Positions 25,667-35,291 of a stretch of 64,000 nt of DNA are shown one piece after another. Source of the DNA: an uncultured Aquimarina sp. Lineage in GTDB: Bacteria; Bacteroidota; Bacteroidia; Flavobacteriales; Flavobacteriaceae. The notes beneath the pieces are model-generated. The model searched no databases, was not told the DNA's origin, and worked only from the letters and a program-made list of their open reading frames with translations. The number at the start of each line of letters is the position of its first letter. Within the stretch, counting starts at the first letter, position 1. A program made the translations under genes and the position numbers. The stretch covers positions 434,001-498,000 of the forward strand of contig NZ_CANLMP010000001.1 of assembly GCF_947492405.1 (NCBI RefSeq), given 5' to 3'.

Positions 25667-26596
25667 ATGAGCGAATTAAGTGTAAATCACTTACTAGGAA
25701 TTAAATATCTTAAAAAAGAAGATATAAATCTCATTTTTGAAACTGCTGATCATTTTAAGGAAGTGATCAATAGACCAATAAAAAAAGTTCCTTCGCTTAG
25801 AGATATAACGATTGCTAATCTGTTTTTTGAAAATAGTACAAGAACGCGATTGTCATTTGAACTTGCTGAAAAAAGATTATCAGCTGATGTTATTAATTTT
25901 TCTGCGGCGTCGTCTTCAGTTAAAAAAGGAGAAACCCTCATTGATACGGTTAATAATATCCTTTCTATGAAAGTGGATATGGTGGTAATGAGGCATCCAA
26001 ATCCTGGAGCAGGTGTTTTTCTTTCTAAGCACGTAAATGCGAGTATTGTAAACGCAGGTGATGGAGCTCACGAGCATCCGACTCAAGCTTTGTTAGACTC
26101 GTACTCTATAAGAGAAAAATTAGGCGAAGTACAGGGAAAAAAAGTAGTTATTGTTGGAGATATTTTACACTCTAGAGTGGCATTATCAAATATTTTCGCA
26201 CTTAAATTGCAAGGAGCAGAGGTAAAAGTATGTGGTCCGAAAACCTTAATACCAAAGTATATAGAAAAACTAGGTGTTACTGTAGAAACCAATCTTACGA
26301 AAGCTATACAATGGTGTGATGTTGCTAATATGTTACGAGTTCAAAATGAACGTATGGAAATAAGTTATTTTCCATCTACTCGAGAGTATACCCAGCAATT
26401 TGGAGTAAATAAAAGGTTATTAGATAGCCTTGATAAAGAAATTGTAATAATGCATCCGGGACCAATCAATCGTGGCGTAGAAATCACGAGTGATGTTGCT
26501 GATTCTAAACAAGCCATAATATTAGATCAGGTGCAGAACGGAGTAGCAGTGAGGATGGCAGTTATTTATCTTTTAGCTTCAAAAATAAAACAATAG
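25667..26596 (+). CDS. pyrB: Aspartate carbamoyltransferase, catalytic subunit
   Basis: A 309-residue enzyme that condenses carbamoyl phosphate with aspartate, the first committed pyrimidine step. The carbamoyl-phosphate loop FFENSTRTRLSFE, the 80s-loop-like SSSVKKGETL, the DGAHEHPTQALLD stretch and the aspartate-binding MLRVQNERM and HPGPINRGVE motifs are all present. No pyrI regulatory subunit is nearby, so it is likely an unregulated trimer. It ends four bases before the next gene. Confidence 0.96.
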   Translation: MSELSVNHLLGIKYLKKEDINLIFETADHFKEVINRPIKKVPSLRDITIANLFFENSTRTRLSFELAEKRLSADVINFSAASSSVKKGETLIDTVNNILSMKVDMVVMRHPNPGAGVFLSKHVNASIVNAGDGAHEHPTQALLDSYSIREKLGEVQGKKVVIVGDILHSRVALSNIFALKLQGAEVKVCGPKTLIPKYIEKLGVTVETNLTKAIQWCDVANMLRVQNERMEISYFPSTREYTQQFGVNKRLLDSLDKEIVIMHPGPINRGVEITSDVADSKQAIILDQVQNGVAVRMAVIYLLASKIKQ

Positions 26597-26600
26597 ACTT

Positions 26601-26933
26601 ATGATATTTAATAAAGAAGGTGCAACAACTATAATTACACAAGAAAAAGCTACCATAGTAGATTTTGTAAAAGGAATTGAGGATAAATATGAATCCCTTA
26701 AAAATGATAATATTGTGGCTAATCTTTTTTCGTTAAAAGAGTTATCTGTAAGCGATATTAATGAATTTCTGAGAGTTTCTAAAAAACATAAGACTAATAA
26801 ACGCTCCTTTGTTATTGTGACTGATAAGGTGTCATATGATGAAACTCCTAAAGAGATAACGATTGTCCCAACTTTGATAGAGGCTTTAGACTTGATCGAA
26901 ATGGAAGAAATAGAAAGAGATTTAGATTTTTAA
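26601..26933 (+). CDS. Small conserved hypothetical protein between pyrB and rnz
   Basis: A 110-residue acidic protein beginning four bases after pyrB, therefore probably cotranscribed. It has no signal, membrane span or Cys. The predicted alternation of strands and helices (TTIITQEKATIVDF, then RSFVIVTDKV and ITIVPTLIEALDLIEMEEI) resembles a small alpha/beta domain, possibly STAS-like, but this is only an impression. I recall flavobacterial databases labelling this neighbour of rnz as ribonuclease Z; it lacks the HxHxDH metal motif and cannot be that enzyme. Confidence 0.75.
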   Translation: MIFNKEGATTIITQEKATIVDFVKGIEDKYESLKNDNIVANLFSLKELSVSDINEFLRVSKKHKTNKRSFVIVTDKVSYDETPKEITIVPTLIEALDLIEMEEIERDLDF

Positions 26934-26985
26934 TTTTTTTTTCTTTTGTTCTGTAATTTTTAATTTTTTTTACGTCCTAATACTT

Positions 26986-27438
26986 ATGAATAAATACGCC
27001 CCATTTATTCTTGTGTTTATGTTTGTGTTTTCTAGTACTGCGTATGCACAAGATTGGAAATATGATTTTGATGAAGCAAAAACTTTAGCAAAAGAAAAAG
27101 ATCAAAATATTGTTTTACTTTTTACAGGATCTGATTGGTGTCCTCCTTGTATAAAATTAGAAAGGAAGATATTCTCTGATCCCGAATTCAATAAATTTGC
27201 GGATCAAAATTTCGTTTGGGTTAAAGCAGATTTTCCTAAGCGTAAAAAGAATAAGTTACCAGAGATTCAGCAACAGAAGAATATGGAACTAGCGGAACGA
27301 TATAATAAAAAAATGGTGTTTCCCGTTATTTTGGTAATTGATAAAGAGGGTAAAGTTCTAGGTGCAACCGGATATAGAAAAATGTCGGCAAAACGTTATA
27401 TAGAATTACTTACTACTTTTGATTCTTTTGGAAGCTGA
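26986..27438 (+). CDS. Secreted thioredoxin-like protein
   Basis: A 150-residue exported protein with a signal peptide (about 1-21, ending AYAQ) and a thioredoxin-fold domain with the redox motif GSDWCPPCIKL (C52 and C55). The cis-Pro strand is in MVFPVILVIDKEG. It resembles the thioredoxin_7/DUF255-like single-domain oxidoreductases of Bacteroidota that keep periplasmic thiols in order. It lies between the small conserved gene and rnz; a T-rich spacer of 50 bases separates it from the former. Confidence 0.87.
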   Translation: MNKYAPFILVFMFVFSSTAYAQDWKYDFDEAKTLAKEKDQNIVLLFTGSDWCPPCIKLERKIFSDPEFNKFADQNFVWVKADFPKRKKNKLPEIQQQKNMELAERYNKKMVFPVILVIDKEGKVLGATGYRKMSAKRYIELLTTFDSFGS

Positions 27439-27500
27439 AATTGATTAATATATAAGATTAGAGTATCTTCACGCTGTTTTAAATTAAGAAGTAAAGACAA

Positions 27501-28406
27501 TTGAAAGTAACAATTTTAGGCTGCTATTCAGCGACTCCCAGAACGTTTACAAACCCAACTTCTCAGGTATTAGAAATAAACAATCATATTTTTCTTATTG
27601 ATTGCGGAGAAGGTACTCAGGTAGAACTTAGAAGGAATAAGGTAAAGTTCTCTAGGATCAATCATATTTTTATTTCTCACCTTCATGGAGATCATTTTTT
27701 TGGTTTGGTAGGCTTAGTTTCTACATTTAGAATGCTAAATAGAGAAAACCCACTTCATATATATGGGCCAAAAGGTGTTAAGGAAGCGATCACGTTACAA
27801 TTAAAATTGTCTAATTCTTGGACGGACTATCCTTTGCACTTTCACGAACTCACCAATCCTGATTCTGAGGTAGTTTTTGAGGATGACAAAGTAGTTGTAA
27901 GAACAATTCCACTTCAACATCGTATATATTGTAATGGATTTTTATTTCAAGAGAAATCAGGAGATCGAAAACTGCTAATGAGCAAAGTACTTAATTATGA
28001 TATTGATAAGGCTTATTACAGATCGATTAAAAAGGGTAAGGATGCTGTGTTAAACGATGGAAGCGTGATATCTAATACAGAATTGACGGATGATCCCGCA
28101 CCTGTAAAAAGTTATGCTTTTTGCAGTGATACCAGATATGATGAGGATAAAGTCTCTTTAATTAAAGAAGTTACAGCCTTGTATCATGAATCTACATTTT
28201 TAGAAAGTCATAAACACTTATGTTATAGAACAGGGCATAGTACTGCTATAGAAGCTGCGACTATTGCAAAGAAGGCAAATGTAAAAAACTTAATTTTAGG
28301 ACATTATTCTACCAGATATGATAATATTGAACAGTTTAAAGATGAGGCATTAACAGTTTTTGACCATGTAGAAATCGGAGATGATGGTAAAGTTTTTGAA
28401 TTCTGA
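27501..28406 (+). CDS. rnz: Ribonuclease Z
   Basis: A 301-residue metallo-beta-lactamase-fold endonuclease that trims tRNA 3' ends. The Zn motif HLHGDH sits at residues 60-65, with further ligands in ALYHESTF, HSTAIEAA and LILGHYSTRY. The length is that of the short bacterial form. Initiation is at TTG (27501): the family start MKVTILGCYSATP begins exactly there and no ATG is available. It is upstream of pdxH, separated by 52 bases. Confidence 0.95.
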   Translation: MKVTILGCYSATPRTFTNPTSQVLEINNHIFLIDCGEGTQVELRRNKVKFSRINHIFISHLHGDHFFGLVGLVSTFRMLNRENPLHIYGPKGVKEAITLQLKLSNSWTDYPLHFHELTNPDSEVVFEDDKVVVRTIPLQHRIYCNGFLFQEKSGDRKLLMSKVLNYDIDKAYYRSIKKGKDAVLNDGSVISNTELTDDPAPVKSYAFCSDTRYDEDKVSLIKEVTALYHESTFLESHKHLCYRTGHSTAIEAATIAKKANVKNLILGHYSTRYDNIEQFKDEALTVFDHVEIGDDGKVFEF

Positions 28407-28458
28407 TAGAAGAAACGTTGTACTTTGGACTAACTAAATAAAAACAAATTAGATAATC

Positions 28459-29103
28459 ATGAATAGAGATCTTACGAGTTATAGAAAGTCTTATGATAAA
28501 AAAGCATTGGAAGAAAGTGAATTACCAGAATCACCTTTTCTATTGTTTTCTAATTGGTTTAAAGAGGTTGAAGAAGCCGGTGGAGTAGAAGAAGCTAATG
28601 CAATGACACTAACCACCTTTGGTTTAGATGGTTTTCCTAAAGCAAGAATCGTTTTATTAAAACATTTCGATAATAATGGTTTTGTGTTTTATACCAATTA
28701 TCAATCCGAAAAAGGAAAAGCTATTGTTAATAATAATAAAGTTTGTATTTCTTTTTTCTGGCCTAATTTAGAACGACAAGTTATAATTAAAGGGCAGGTT
28801 GATAAGATATCTGAAGAAAGAAGTAATGACTATTTTCAATCTCGCCCGCGAGGAAGTCAATTAGGTGCTTGGGCATCTAATCAGAGTAATATCGTTGATT
28901 CAAGAGAAATTTTGGAAGCGAAACTTAAATCATTGGAAAAGGAGTACCAAAATAAGGAAATACCAAAACCTGATTTCTGGGGAGGTTTCTGTATCAAACC
29001 TATCGAATTTGAATTTTGGCAAGGCAGACCTAATAGATTACACGATAGAATTAGATATATTGCTGAAAAAAATACTTGGAAAATAGAAAGATTATCGCCT
29101 TAA
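28459..29103 (+). CDS. pdxH: Pyridoxamine 5'-phosphate oxidase
   Basis: A 214-residue FMN enzyme that makes pyridoxal 5'-phosphate from the pyridoxine or pyridoxamine phosphates. Typical segments are ARIVLLKHFDNNGFVFYTNY, SFFWPNLERQVIIKG, SRPRGSQLGAWAS and the C-terminal PIEFEFWQGRPNRLHDR. Length is normal. PLP from this enzyme serves, among many others, HisC encoded in this window. It converges with the OmpA/DUF11 gene with only ten bases between the stops. Confidence 0.95.
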   Translation: MNRDLTSYRKSYDKKALEESELPESPFLLFSNWFKEVEEAGGVEEANAMTLTTFGLDGFPKARIVLLKHFDNNGFVFYTNYQSEKGKAIVNNNKVCISFFWPNLERQVIIKGQVDKISEERSNDYFQSRPRGSQLGAWASNQSNIVDSREILEAKLKSLEKEYQNKEIPKPDFWGGFCIKPIEFEFWQGRPNRLHDRIRYIAEKNTWKIERLSP

Positions 29104-29113
29104 ATAAAAAAGA

Positions 29114-31300
29114 TTATTCCATGATAACAAAATTAGACCTTCTGTTTTTTCTATATTCATCTTCTTCGCAGTCCTGACCATCAAGGCAATTATTCACAGG
29201 TCTTGTTTCTCCAAAACCACGATAAGAAAGTATTCTATTCTCAGAGATATCTTGATTAACTAAATATTTAAATATAGACTCTGCTCTTTTTTGTGATAAC
29301 ACTAAATTATAGTCAGTGTCGCCACGACTATCAGAATGCGTTTCTATTTTGATAATCATATCAGGATATTCCTCTTTCATTAATGACACTACTTTGTCAA
29401 GCTCTACGATCGCTCTTTCAGTAATATCCCATTTATCAAATTCAAAATAAATTTCGTTTAATTTAATTAAATCATTTAGAGTCTTGTTTAATTCTGTATC
29501 AGATTCAGAGGTTAATTCAGATTTTGGATCTCTCTCAGTTTTAACAACATCATTATTATTTATCCCTGTACTTTCTGTATTCTCTGATTTGTTTGAGGTG
29601 TTTAACTCAACAAGATTTTTATCCAGTTCTTTTGTTCTGTCTACAAAATTAGTGTTGGCATTAGGGCAATTTAAGCCACTCATATCTACAGCTAATTTAA
29701 GCTGGTAATAATCAGGCAGGTTACATTTGTTCATATAATTATAACCTTTAGAATGTTTCTTGGTATCATTAAATGAACCATTAAACTCAGCTATTACCGG
29801 CTGATCTACAATAGTAACTTCTCCCGTCTCATTTATTAGGTCACAACTAGTGTTTACTTTAATCGAATATCTAATCTCAAAAGGTTCACTATCAATTTTT
29901 ACCAGTTTGTTTGGTACCGAAAAACTTAACATCCTAGATGGTTTATCGTATGATACTTTAATCTTTTTAGAAGGAAGAACGACAGATTCTGTAGTAAATA
30001 TTACATTTTCTGGAAGTATATCTTTAATTACAGTATTCTTTGCATCATCATTACCATCATTATTAATGGTTAGACTGTAGATTATATCCTGATCAGGTGC
30101 CACAATATCATTTGGGAAAACAAAACTATTGTCGGTGTAACGAGATCTTTTAATAATTTGAATAGCAGGTTCATATATTTCTACACTAAAAGCTACTGCC
30201 ATAACCGAGTACCCATCGTTATCAGTAAGTAATCGAAAGCTTGATTTTGTCTGATTGTTACCTATTATACTATTTCTTGGATTTTTGATATCAAATAAAT
30301 CCGCATCATAACCTAAGGTGTTTTGACTAGCAGGAACTCTGGATGTAATATTCTTTCCGTTTTCGGTTATATTAGCATTAAAGAAATTATTCATAGGGTT
30401 GGTATTGTCTGTAATACCTTTGTACTTATTCGTCTCATTAGACATTACCTGAAAACGATCTCCTCGTATTCCTTTGTCGCCTTCGTAAGAAATCACCCCG
30501 ATTTTTCCGTGTACAGCACCTTCAGGAATCGTTTGAAAATTATCGAAAGAAAACTCTACAGGTTTAGCCTTAGAATCAATATTAACAAAACCATCGTACA
30601 CATAAAAACGCTTTCTAGGTTTAGAATTATCTTCGTAAATAACAACCATTGTCCAGCCACCTGCTAAACCATTTCCAAGAGTAGCATCATCATTAACCTC
30701 TGATGTTGTAGCCGGAATATTTGCTACAGTATAAGTTCCAGTTGGATTATCAAGATTTATAACTTGATCCGTTATATCTTTATAACAAGAGTATTGTTTA
30801 AATAAAGATTTAGGATCATTATAATAATCATGGATTACAGTAGCATCGGTAATTGGAGTGTAAGCTTCGTTACCAGGATATTTAATTTTTATTGAAGTAA
30901 TATCATTTTTTCTATTTTCGTCTGCATAAGAAGCAGTCCAGTACAAACCTACATGCTTAATAGAAGCACAACCCGAAGTGATATCTAAATCAGCACTACT
31001 AGAGTTAAAAGTGGATGGGTCATTATCAATGTCTATAAAGCCCATTTTAAATTGATTGTTTAATCCCCCGTTATTATAACTTTTATTAGGATTAAAAACA
31101 TCAGTCCCGTCATCATTACTTACTTTTCCTAAAATAGTATTAGAAACGAACTTAAAATCTCCTTTAATAGTAAATTCAGTTCTTTTCTCAAGAGGTACTT
31201 CAACCTGACCATATATATTAAATGAAAAATATAGTATAGCAATGACAAGGCTGAAATTTACCTTTTTAAAATCTATTATTTGTCTACAAATTTTCTCCAC
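29114..31300 (-). CDS. Large OmpA-family protein with DUF11-like repeat
   Basis: A 728-residue envelope protein. A hydrophobic N-terminal segment (about 16-31) acts as signal. The central part (about 50-370) is a beta-rich region of unknown type with repeated Asn/Asp-rich strands (SADLDITSGCASIKHVGLYW). A DUF11/conserved-repeat domain follows (about 385-470, DIIYSLTINNDGNDDAKNT and VIKDILPENVIF), then a Ser/Glu/Asn-rich linker, and an OmpA peptidoglycan-binding domain at about 620-728 (IIKIETHSDSRGDTDYN, QKRAESIFKYL and RKNRRSNFVI). It probably links the cell wall to an exposed or outer-membrane structure. In Flavobacteriia comparable proteins accompany gliding or adhesion proteins, but no such gene is adjacent. 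Confidence 0.8.
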   Translation of the reverse strand: MEKICRQIIDFKKVNFSLVIAILYFSFNIYGQVEVPLEKRTEFTIKGDFKFVSNTILGKVSNDDGTDVFNPNKSYNNGGLNNQFKMGFIDIDNDPSTFNSSSADLDITSGCASIKHVGLYWTASYADENRKNDITSIKIKYPGNEAYTPITDATVIHDYYNDPKSLFKQYSCYKDITDQVINLDNPTGTYTVANIPATTSEVNDDATLGNGLAGGWTMVVIYEDNSKPRKRFYVYDGFVNIDSKAKPVEFSFDNFQTIPEGAVHGKIGVISYEGDKGIRGDRFQVMSNETNKYKGITDNTNPMNNFFNANITENGKNITSRVPASQNTLGYDADLFDIKNPRNSIIGNNQTKSSFRLLTDNDGYSVMAVAFSVEIYEPAIQIIKRSRYTDNSFVFPNDIVAPDQDIIYSLTINNDGNDDAKNTVIKDILPENVIFTTESVVLPSKKIKVSYDKPSRMLSFSVPNKLVKIDSEPFEIRYSIKVNTSCDLINETGEVTIVDQPVIAEFNGSFNDTKKHSKGYNYMNKCNLPDYYQLKLAVDMSGLNCPNANTNFVDRTKELDKNLVELNTSNKSENTESTGINNNDVVKTERDPKSELTSESDTELNKTLNDLIKLNEIYFEFDKWDITERAIVELDKVVSLMKEEYPDMIIKIETHSDSRGDTDYNLVLSQKRAESIFKYLVNQDISENRILSYRGFGETRPVNNCLDGQDCEEDEYRKNRRSNFVIME

Positions 31301-31692
31301 TTTTCCTTATTTAATCCCTATAGTTAACTTAAATTTTGTTCTTAAATTGTATCTAATTAGTTAGGGTACTTGTCTTCATATTAAGGGGAAACCGTAGGTA
31401 AATTTAAATTTTAACATCTGATTATGTAAGTAAAAACTGTTCTTTTCGATATAAAATATAGTTTTATCGATTAAATGCATCGAATTATTCAACTCATTTT
31501 CATTGAATTAGCATTTTTTTTCACAATAATTTATGATATTATATGTATGTCATTAGTTTAATCTGAAATATTTTTTGATTAGACATTTTTTATTATTAAA
31601 GAACTTTTTTATGATATTATACTTAGAATTGTAAATGCTTATTCTTAAACTTGCGTAGATATAATCTGTATTGGTTAAAATAATCTTGCGGT
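31301..31692. other. Gene-free divergent interval with a 13-bp direct repeat
   Basis: About 390 very A/T-rich bases between the divergent OmpA/DUF11 and sixA genes. TTATGATATTATA occurs at 31531-31543 and again at 31609-31621. I see no open frame, RNA gene or complete promoter; the promoters of both genes must lie here. Confidence 0.5.
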
Positions 31693-32178
31693 ATGAAAAC
31701 TTTATATATTATTAGACACGCTAAATCTTCTTGGGAGTTTGATTTAGAAGATCATGAAAGGCCTCTTAATAAAAGAGGATTAAGAGATGCGGATTTAGTT
31801 GGAAAAAGACTGAAAACCCTTGTTAATACTATAGATAAGGCGTTAAGTAGTGATGCAGAAAGAGCTAAAACTACTGCGAAAATTATTTTAGATAATTTCG
31901 ATATTGATGAAAATGTATTTAGTTTAGAGTCAAAGCTTTATGACTTTAGTGGTCATCAGGTGATAGAAGTGATTAAAAGTTGTGATAAAAATGTTAATAC
32001 TTTAATGATTTTTGGACATAATCATGCATTCACATCTATCGCAAATCTTTATGGTAGTAAGGTAATAGATAACTTGCCCACAGCGGGAGTTGTAGGTATT
32101 CAGTTTAATGTAGATAATTGGAATGATATAGAAGTAGGAAAAACCGTACTAACTCTATTTCCAAAGGAATTAAGGTAA
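31693..32178 (+). CDS. SixA-type phosphohistidine phosphatase
   Basis: A 161-residue histidine phosphatase with the RHG-type motif as LYIIRHAKSSW (R8-H9), then DHERPLNKRGLRDADLVGKRL, and the second catalytic His in IFGHNHAFTSI. This is the SixA branch, which removes phosphate from His of phosphorelay or PTS-related proteins. The gene precedes ppk and ppx with a gap of six bases, so it is cotranscribed with polyphosphate metabolism. It may act on phosphohistidine proteins or on PPK's phosphohistidine intermediate; the latter is speculation. Confidence 0.9.
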   Translation: MKTLYIIRHAKSSWEFDLEDHERPLNKRGLRDADLVGKRLKTLVNTIDKALSSDAERAKTTAKIILDNFDIDENVFSLESKLYDFSGHQVIEVIKSCDKNVNTLMIFGHNHAFTSIANLYGSKVIDNLPTAGVVGIQFNVDNWNDIEVGKTVLTLFPKELR

Positions 32179-32184
32179 AGTTAA

Positions 32185-34290
32185 ATGGTAGAAAATCAAG
32201 TTAATAAGTATATAAATAGGGAGTTAAGCTGGCTGCAATTTAATGCCAGAGTATTACAAGAAGCATCTGATGATAGTGTGCCATTGTTAGAGAGATTACG
32301 GTTTATAGGTATATTTTCTAATAATTTAGATGAATTTTTTAAGGTACGATATGCAGCAATTAAAAGAATAGATCTTGCTGGGCGTGATGGTAAAAACGTT
32401 CTTAAAGGTAAGACAGCAAGTGAATTGTTGGAACAGATTACTAAAATTGTAATCAAGCAACAAGCAGAAAGTTTAAAAACAATTAATACAATTGGAGAAA
32501 AACTAAAAGAACACAACATTTTTATCATTGATGAAAATCAAGTAACTTCTGAGCAAGATAGTTTTATACGTAGATATTTTGTCGATAAAGTGAGTCCTGC
32601 CTTAGTAACTTATATATTAAATGATCTTGATAAGTTCCCTCACCTTAAAGACAGTGTTGCATATCTCGCTGTGAAATTAGTACTAAAAGATCGTGTTCCT
32701 AAAGAAGGAGCAATATCCAAGATTTTACACCAAAAAACTAAGGAAAAAATTTATGCTTTAATCGAAATACCTAAAAATACAGATCGTTTTGTAGTATTAC
32801 CAGAAAAAGATGGTAAGAAGTACATTATTATATTAGATGATCTGATTAGGTACTGTATGCAAATTAACTTTAGTATTTTTGATTATATCAGCGCTTCTGC
32901 ACATATGATTAAAATTACTAGAGATGCGCAGCTGGATTTTGATAACGATTTTAGTAAAAGTTTTATACAAAAAATTTCGAGCAGTGTAAAATCAAGAAGA
33001 GATGGAGAACCTGTACGATTTGTATATGATAAAAATATAGATAAGGATACTCTTAATTTTTTAATGGAAAAAATGGGAGTAGATAATGCGGATAGTATTA
33101 TTCCAGGAGGTAGATACCACAATCGCAGGGATTATATGAATTTTCCGGATTTGGGTAAAAAGGAATTGGTATATCAGCCTTTATTGCCTTTAACCATTCC
33201 AGGTTTAAGTTTACAAGGTAGTTTGTTAGATAAGATTGCTAAAAAAGATTATTTACAGTACACGCCCTATCACACTTTTTCTTATACCGTGAAGTTTTTG
33301 AGAGAGTCTGCAATTGATCCAAAAGTAAAAACGATTAAAATTACTATCTATCGATTAGCAAGTATCTCACATATTGCAAGTTCTTTAATTAATGCAGCAA
33401 AGAATGGAAAGAATGTGACTGTACAGATTGAACTTCAAGCACGATTTGACGAAGAAGCAAATATTGGTTATGCAGAACAAATGCAACGAGAAGGTGTAAA
33501 TCTTATCTTTGGAGTTTCTGGCCTAAAAGTGCATTGTAAAGCATGTGTAATTGAGAGAGAAGAAAAAGGGAAGTTAAAACGGTATGGGTTTATAAGTACT
33601 GGGAATTTTAATGAATCTACAGCAAAAATATATACAGATTATACTTTGTTTACAACCAATGAAGCTATTTTAAAGGAAACGAATAAGGTGTTTAAGTTTT
33701 TCGAGATTAATTATAAGGTGAGTAGATATAAACACCTTTTAGTTTCTCCACATTATACCAGAAGTTCTCTGGTAAAGTTAATAGATGCCGAAATACAAAA
33801 TAGTAAAGAAGGCAAACCGTCCGGTATCAAACTAAAGCTAAACAGTCTTAGCGATTATGCAATGATCGATAAATTATATGAAGCTAGTAGAGCAGGAGTA
33901 AAGATTGATTTGATTATTAGAGGAATATGCTGTTTGATTCCGGGAATTCCTGGAATGAGTGAAAATATTAGAGCCATAAGTGTAATTGATAAGTTTTTAG
34001 AACACCCAAGACTGTTAATTTTTAAGAATGGAGGAAATCCTAAAGTATATATATCATCTGCAGATTGGATGAGAAGAAATCTGGATAGACGAGTAGAAAT
34101 AACATGTCCTATTTATGATACAGATATTAAAGAAGAGCTAATGGATACTTTCGAAATTTGTTGGAGTGATAATGTGAAGGCCAGAAAACTTTCAGAGAAT
34201 CAGGATAATGGGTATATTCGAAACGATAATACGAAAGTAAGATCCCAGATTGCCACATATGATTATTATTTAAGAAAACTAGGAAATTAA
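32185..34290 (+). CDS. ppk1: Polyphosphate kinase 1
   Basis: A 701-residue enzyme that transfers the gamma-phosphate of ATP to polyphosphate through a phosphohistidine. The N-terminal domain starts INRELSWLQFNARVLQEA; the first phospholipase-D-like domain carries the phospho-acceptor H450 in KVHCKACVIEREEKG and STGNFNESTAKIYTD; the second has SSADWMRRNLDRRVE. Length is normal for the family. It lies between sixA and ppx with tiny gaps. Confidence 0.96.
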   Translation: MVENQVNKYINRELSWLQFNARVLQEASDDSVPLLERLRFIGIFSNNLDEFFKVRYAAIKRIDLAGRDGKNVLKGKTASELLEQITKIVIKQQAESLKTINTIGEKLKEHNIFIIDENQVTSEQDSFIRRYFVDKVSPALVTYILNDLDKFPHLKDSVAYLAVKLVLKDRVPKEGAISKILHQKTKEKIYALIEIPKNTDRFVVLPEKDGKKYIIILDDLIRYCMQINFSIFDYISASAHMIKITRDAQLDFDNDFSKSFIQKISSSVKSRRDGEPVRFVYDKNIDKDTLNFLMEKMGVDNADSIIPGGRYHNRRDYMNFPDLGKKELVYQPLLPLTIPGLSLQGSLLDKIAKKDYLQYTPYHTFSYTVKFLRESAIDPKVKTIKITIYRLASISHIASSLINAAKNGKNVTVQIELQARFDEEANIGYAEQMQREGVNLIFGVSGLKVHCKACVIEREEKGKLKRYGFISTGNFNESTAKIYTDYTLFTTNEAILKETNKVFKFFEINYKVSRYKHLLVSPHYTRSSLVKLIDAEIQNSKEGKPSGIKLKLNSLSDYAMIDKLYEASRAGVKIDLIIRGICCLIPGIPGMSENIRAISVIDKFLEHPRLLIFKNGGNPKVYISSADWMRRNLDRRVEITCPIYDTDIKEELMDTFEICWSDNVKARKLSENQDNGYIRNDNTKVRSQIATYDYYLRKLGN

Positions 34291-34295
34291 ATATT

Positions 34296-35195
34296 TTGTT
34301 GACTATAGAAAAATATGGAGCCATTGATATAGGTTCTAATGCAGTTAGATTATTAATTAGCAGTGTCCATGAAGAAAATGGTAAAACTACTCGGTTTAAA
34401 AAAACCAGTTTAGTTCGTGTACCAATTCGATTAGGTGCGGATGTTTTTTTAACCAATAGAATTTCCGAAGAGAATATTACCAGAATGATCGATGCTATGC
34501 AGGCGTACCATCTTTTGATGAAAACGCATAAAGTAATTCGATATAAAGCCTGTGCAACATCTGCAATGCGAGAAGCAGAAAATGGTAGAGAAGTGGTTGA
34601 TCTGATTAAAGAAAAAACAGGAATAAAGATTGATATTATTGATGGTACAGATGAGGCAGCAATTATCGCGATGACCGACCTTCATGATTTAATTAATTCT
34701 GATGCGACCTATTTATATGTAGATGTTGGTGGTGGTAGTACTGAGTTTACTTTATATCATAATGGTAAAACGATAACTTCTAGATCATTTAAATTAGGGA
34801 CAGTAAGACTGCTAAATAATGTAGTTTCTAAAAGTACATGGGAAGAAGTACAAGAATGGATTGAAAATATAACTAAAGGATATTCTAGGTTATCTTTGAT
34901 CGGATCCGGAGGAAATATAAATAATATTTTTAAAAACAGTGGGAAAAGTAATGGAAAACCACTTTCATTTTTATATCTAAGTTCTTATTATGATTTATTG
35001 AATTCGCTTTCATATGAAGAAAGAATATGGGAGTTAAACCTGAATCAAGATAGAGCAGATGTGATTTTACCAGCTACTAGAATATATTTGTCCGCTATGA
35101 AATGGAGTGGTGCTCAAGAAATTTTTGTTCCTAAAATAGGACTATCCGATGGAATTATAAAATCACTATATAGCGAAAAAATAAATAGAATTTAA
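34296..35195 (+). CDS. ppx: Exopolyphosphatase/GppA-type phosphatase
   Basis: A 299-residue member of the Ppx/GppA family with the ASKHA-fold phosphate loops AIDIGSNAVRLLI near the N-terminus and YVDVGGGSTEFTL at about 143-155, plus GSGGNINNIF. It removes terminal phosphates from polyphosphate and may hydrolyse pppGpp. It lacks the long C-terminal domain of enterobacterial Ppx, giving the short form. Initiation is at one of two tandem TTG codons (34296 or 34299), five bases after the ppk stop; no ATG is available. Confidence 0.93.
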   Translation: MLTIEKYGAIDIGSNAVRLLISSVHEENGKTTRFKKTSLVRVPIRLGADVFLTNRISEENITRMIDAMQAYHLLMKTHKVIRYKACATSAMREAENGREVVDLIKEKTGIKIDIIDGTDEAAIIAMTDLHDLINSDATYLYVDVGGGSTEFTLYHNGKTITSRSFKLGTVRLLNNVVSKSTWEEVQEWIENITKGYSRLSLIGSGGNINNIFKNSGKSNGKPLSFLYLSSYYDLLNSLSYEERIWELNLNQDRADVILPATRIYLSAMKWSGAQEIFVPKIGLSDGIIKSLYSEKINRI

Positions 35196-35291
35196 GAGAA
35201 AATTCCCTTAATCGTTTGAAAAGATTAAAAAAACTCATTTTTTTGTTTTAACTTGGACTTCTTAACCGAATGTATAATAAATACGTATGCT

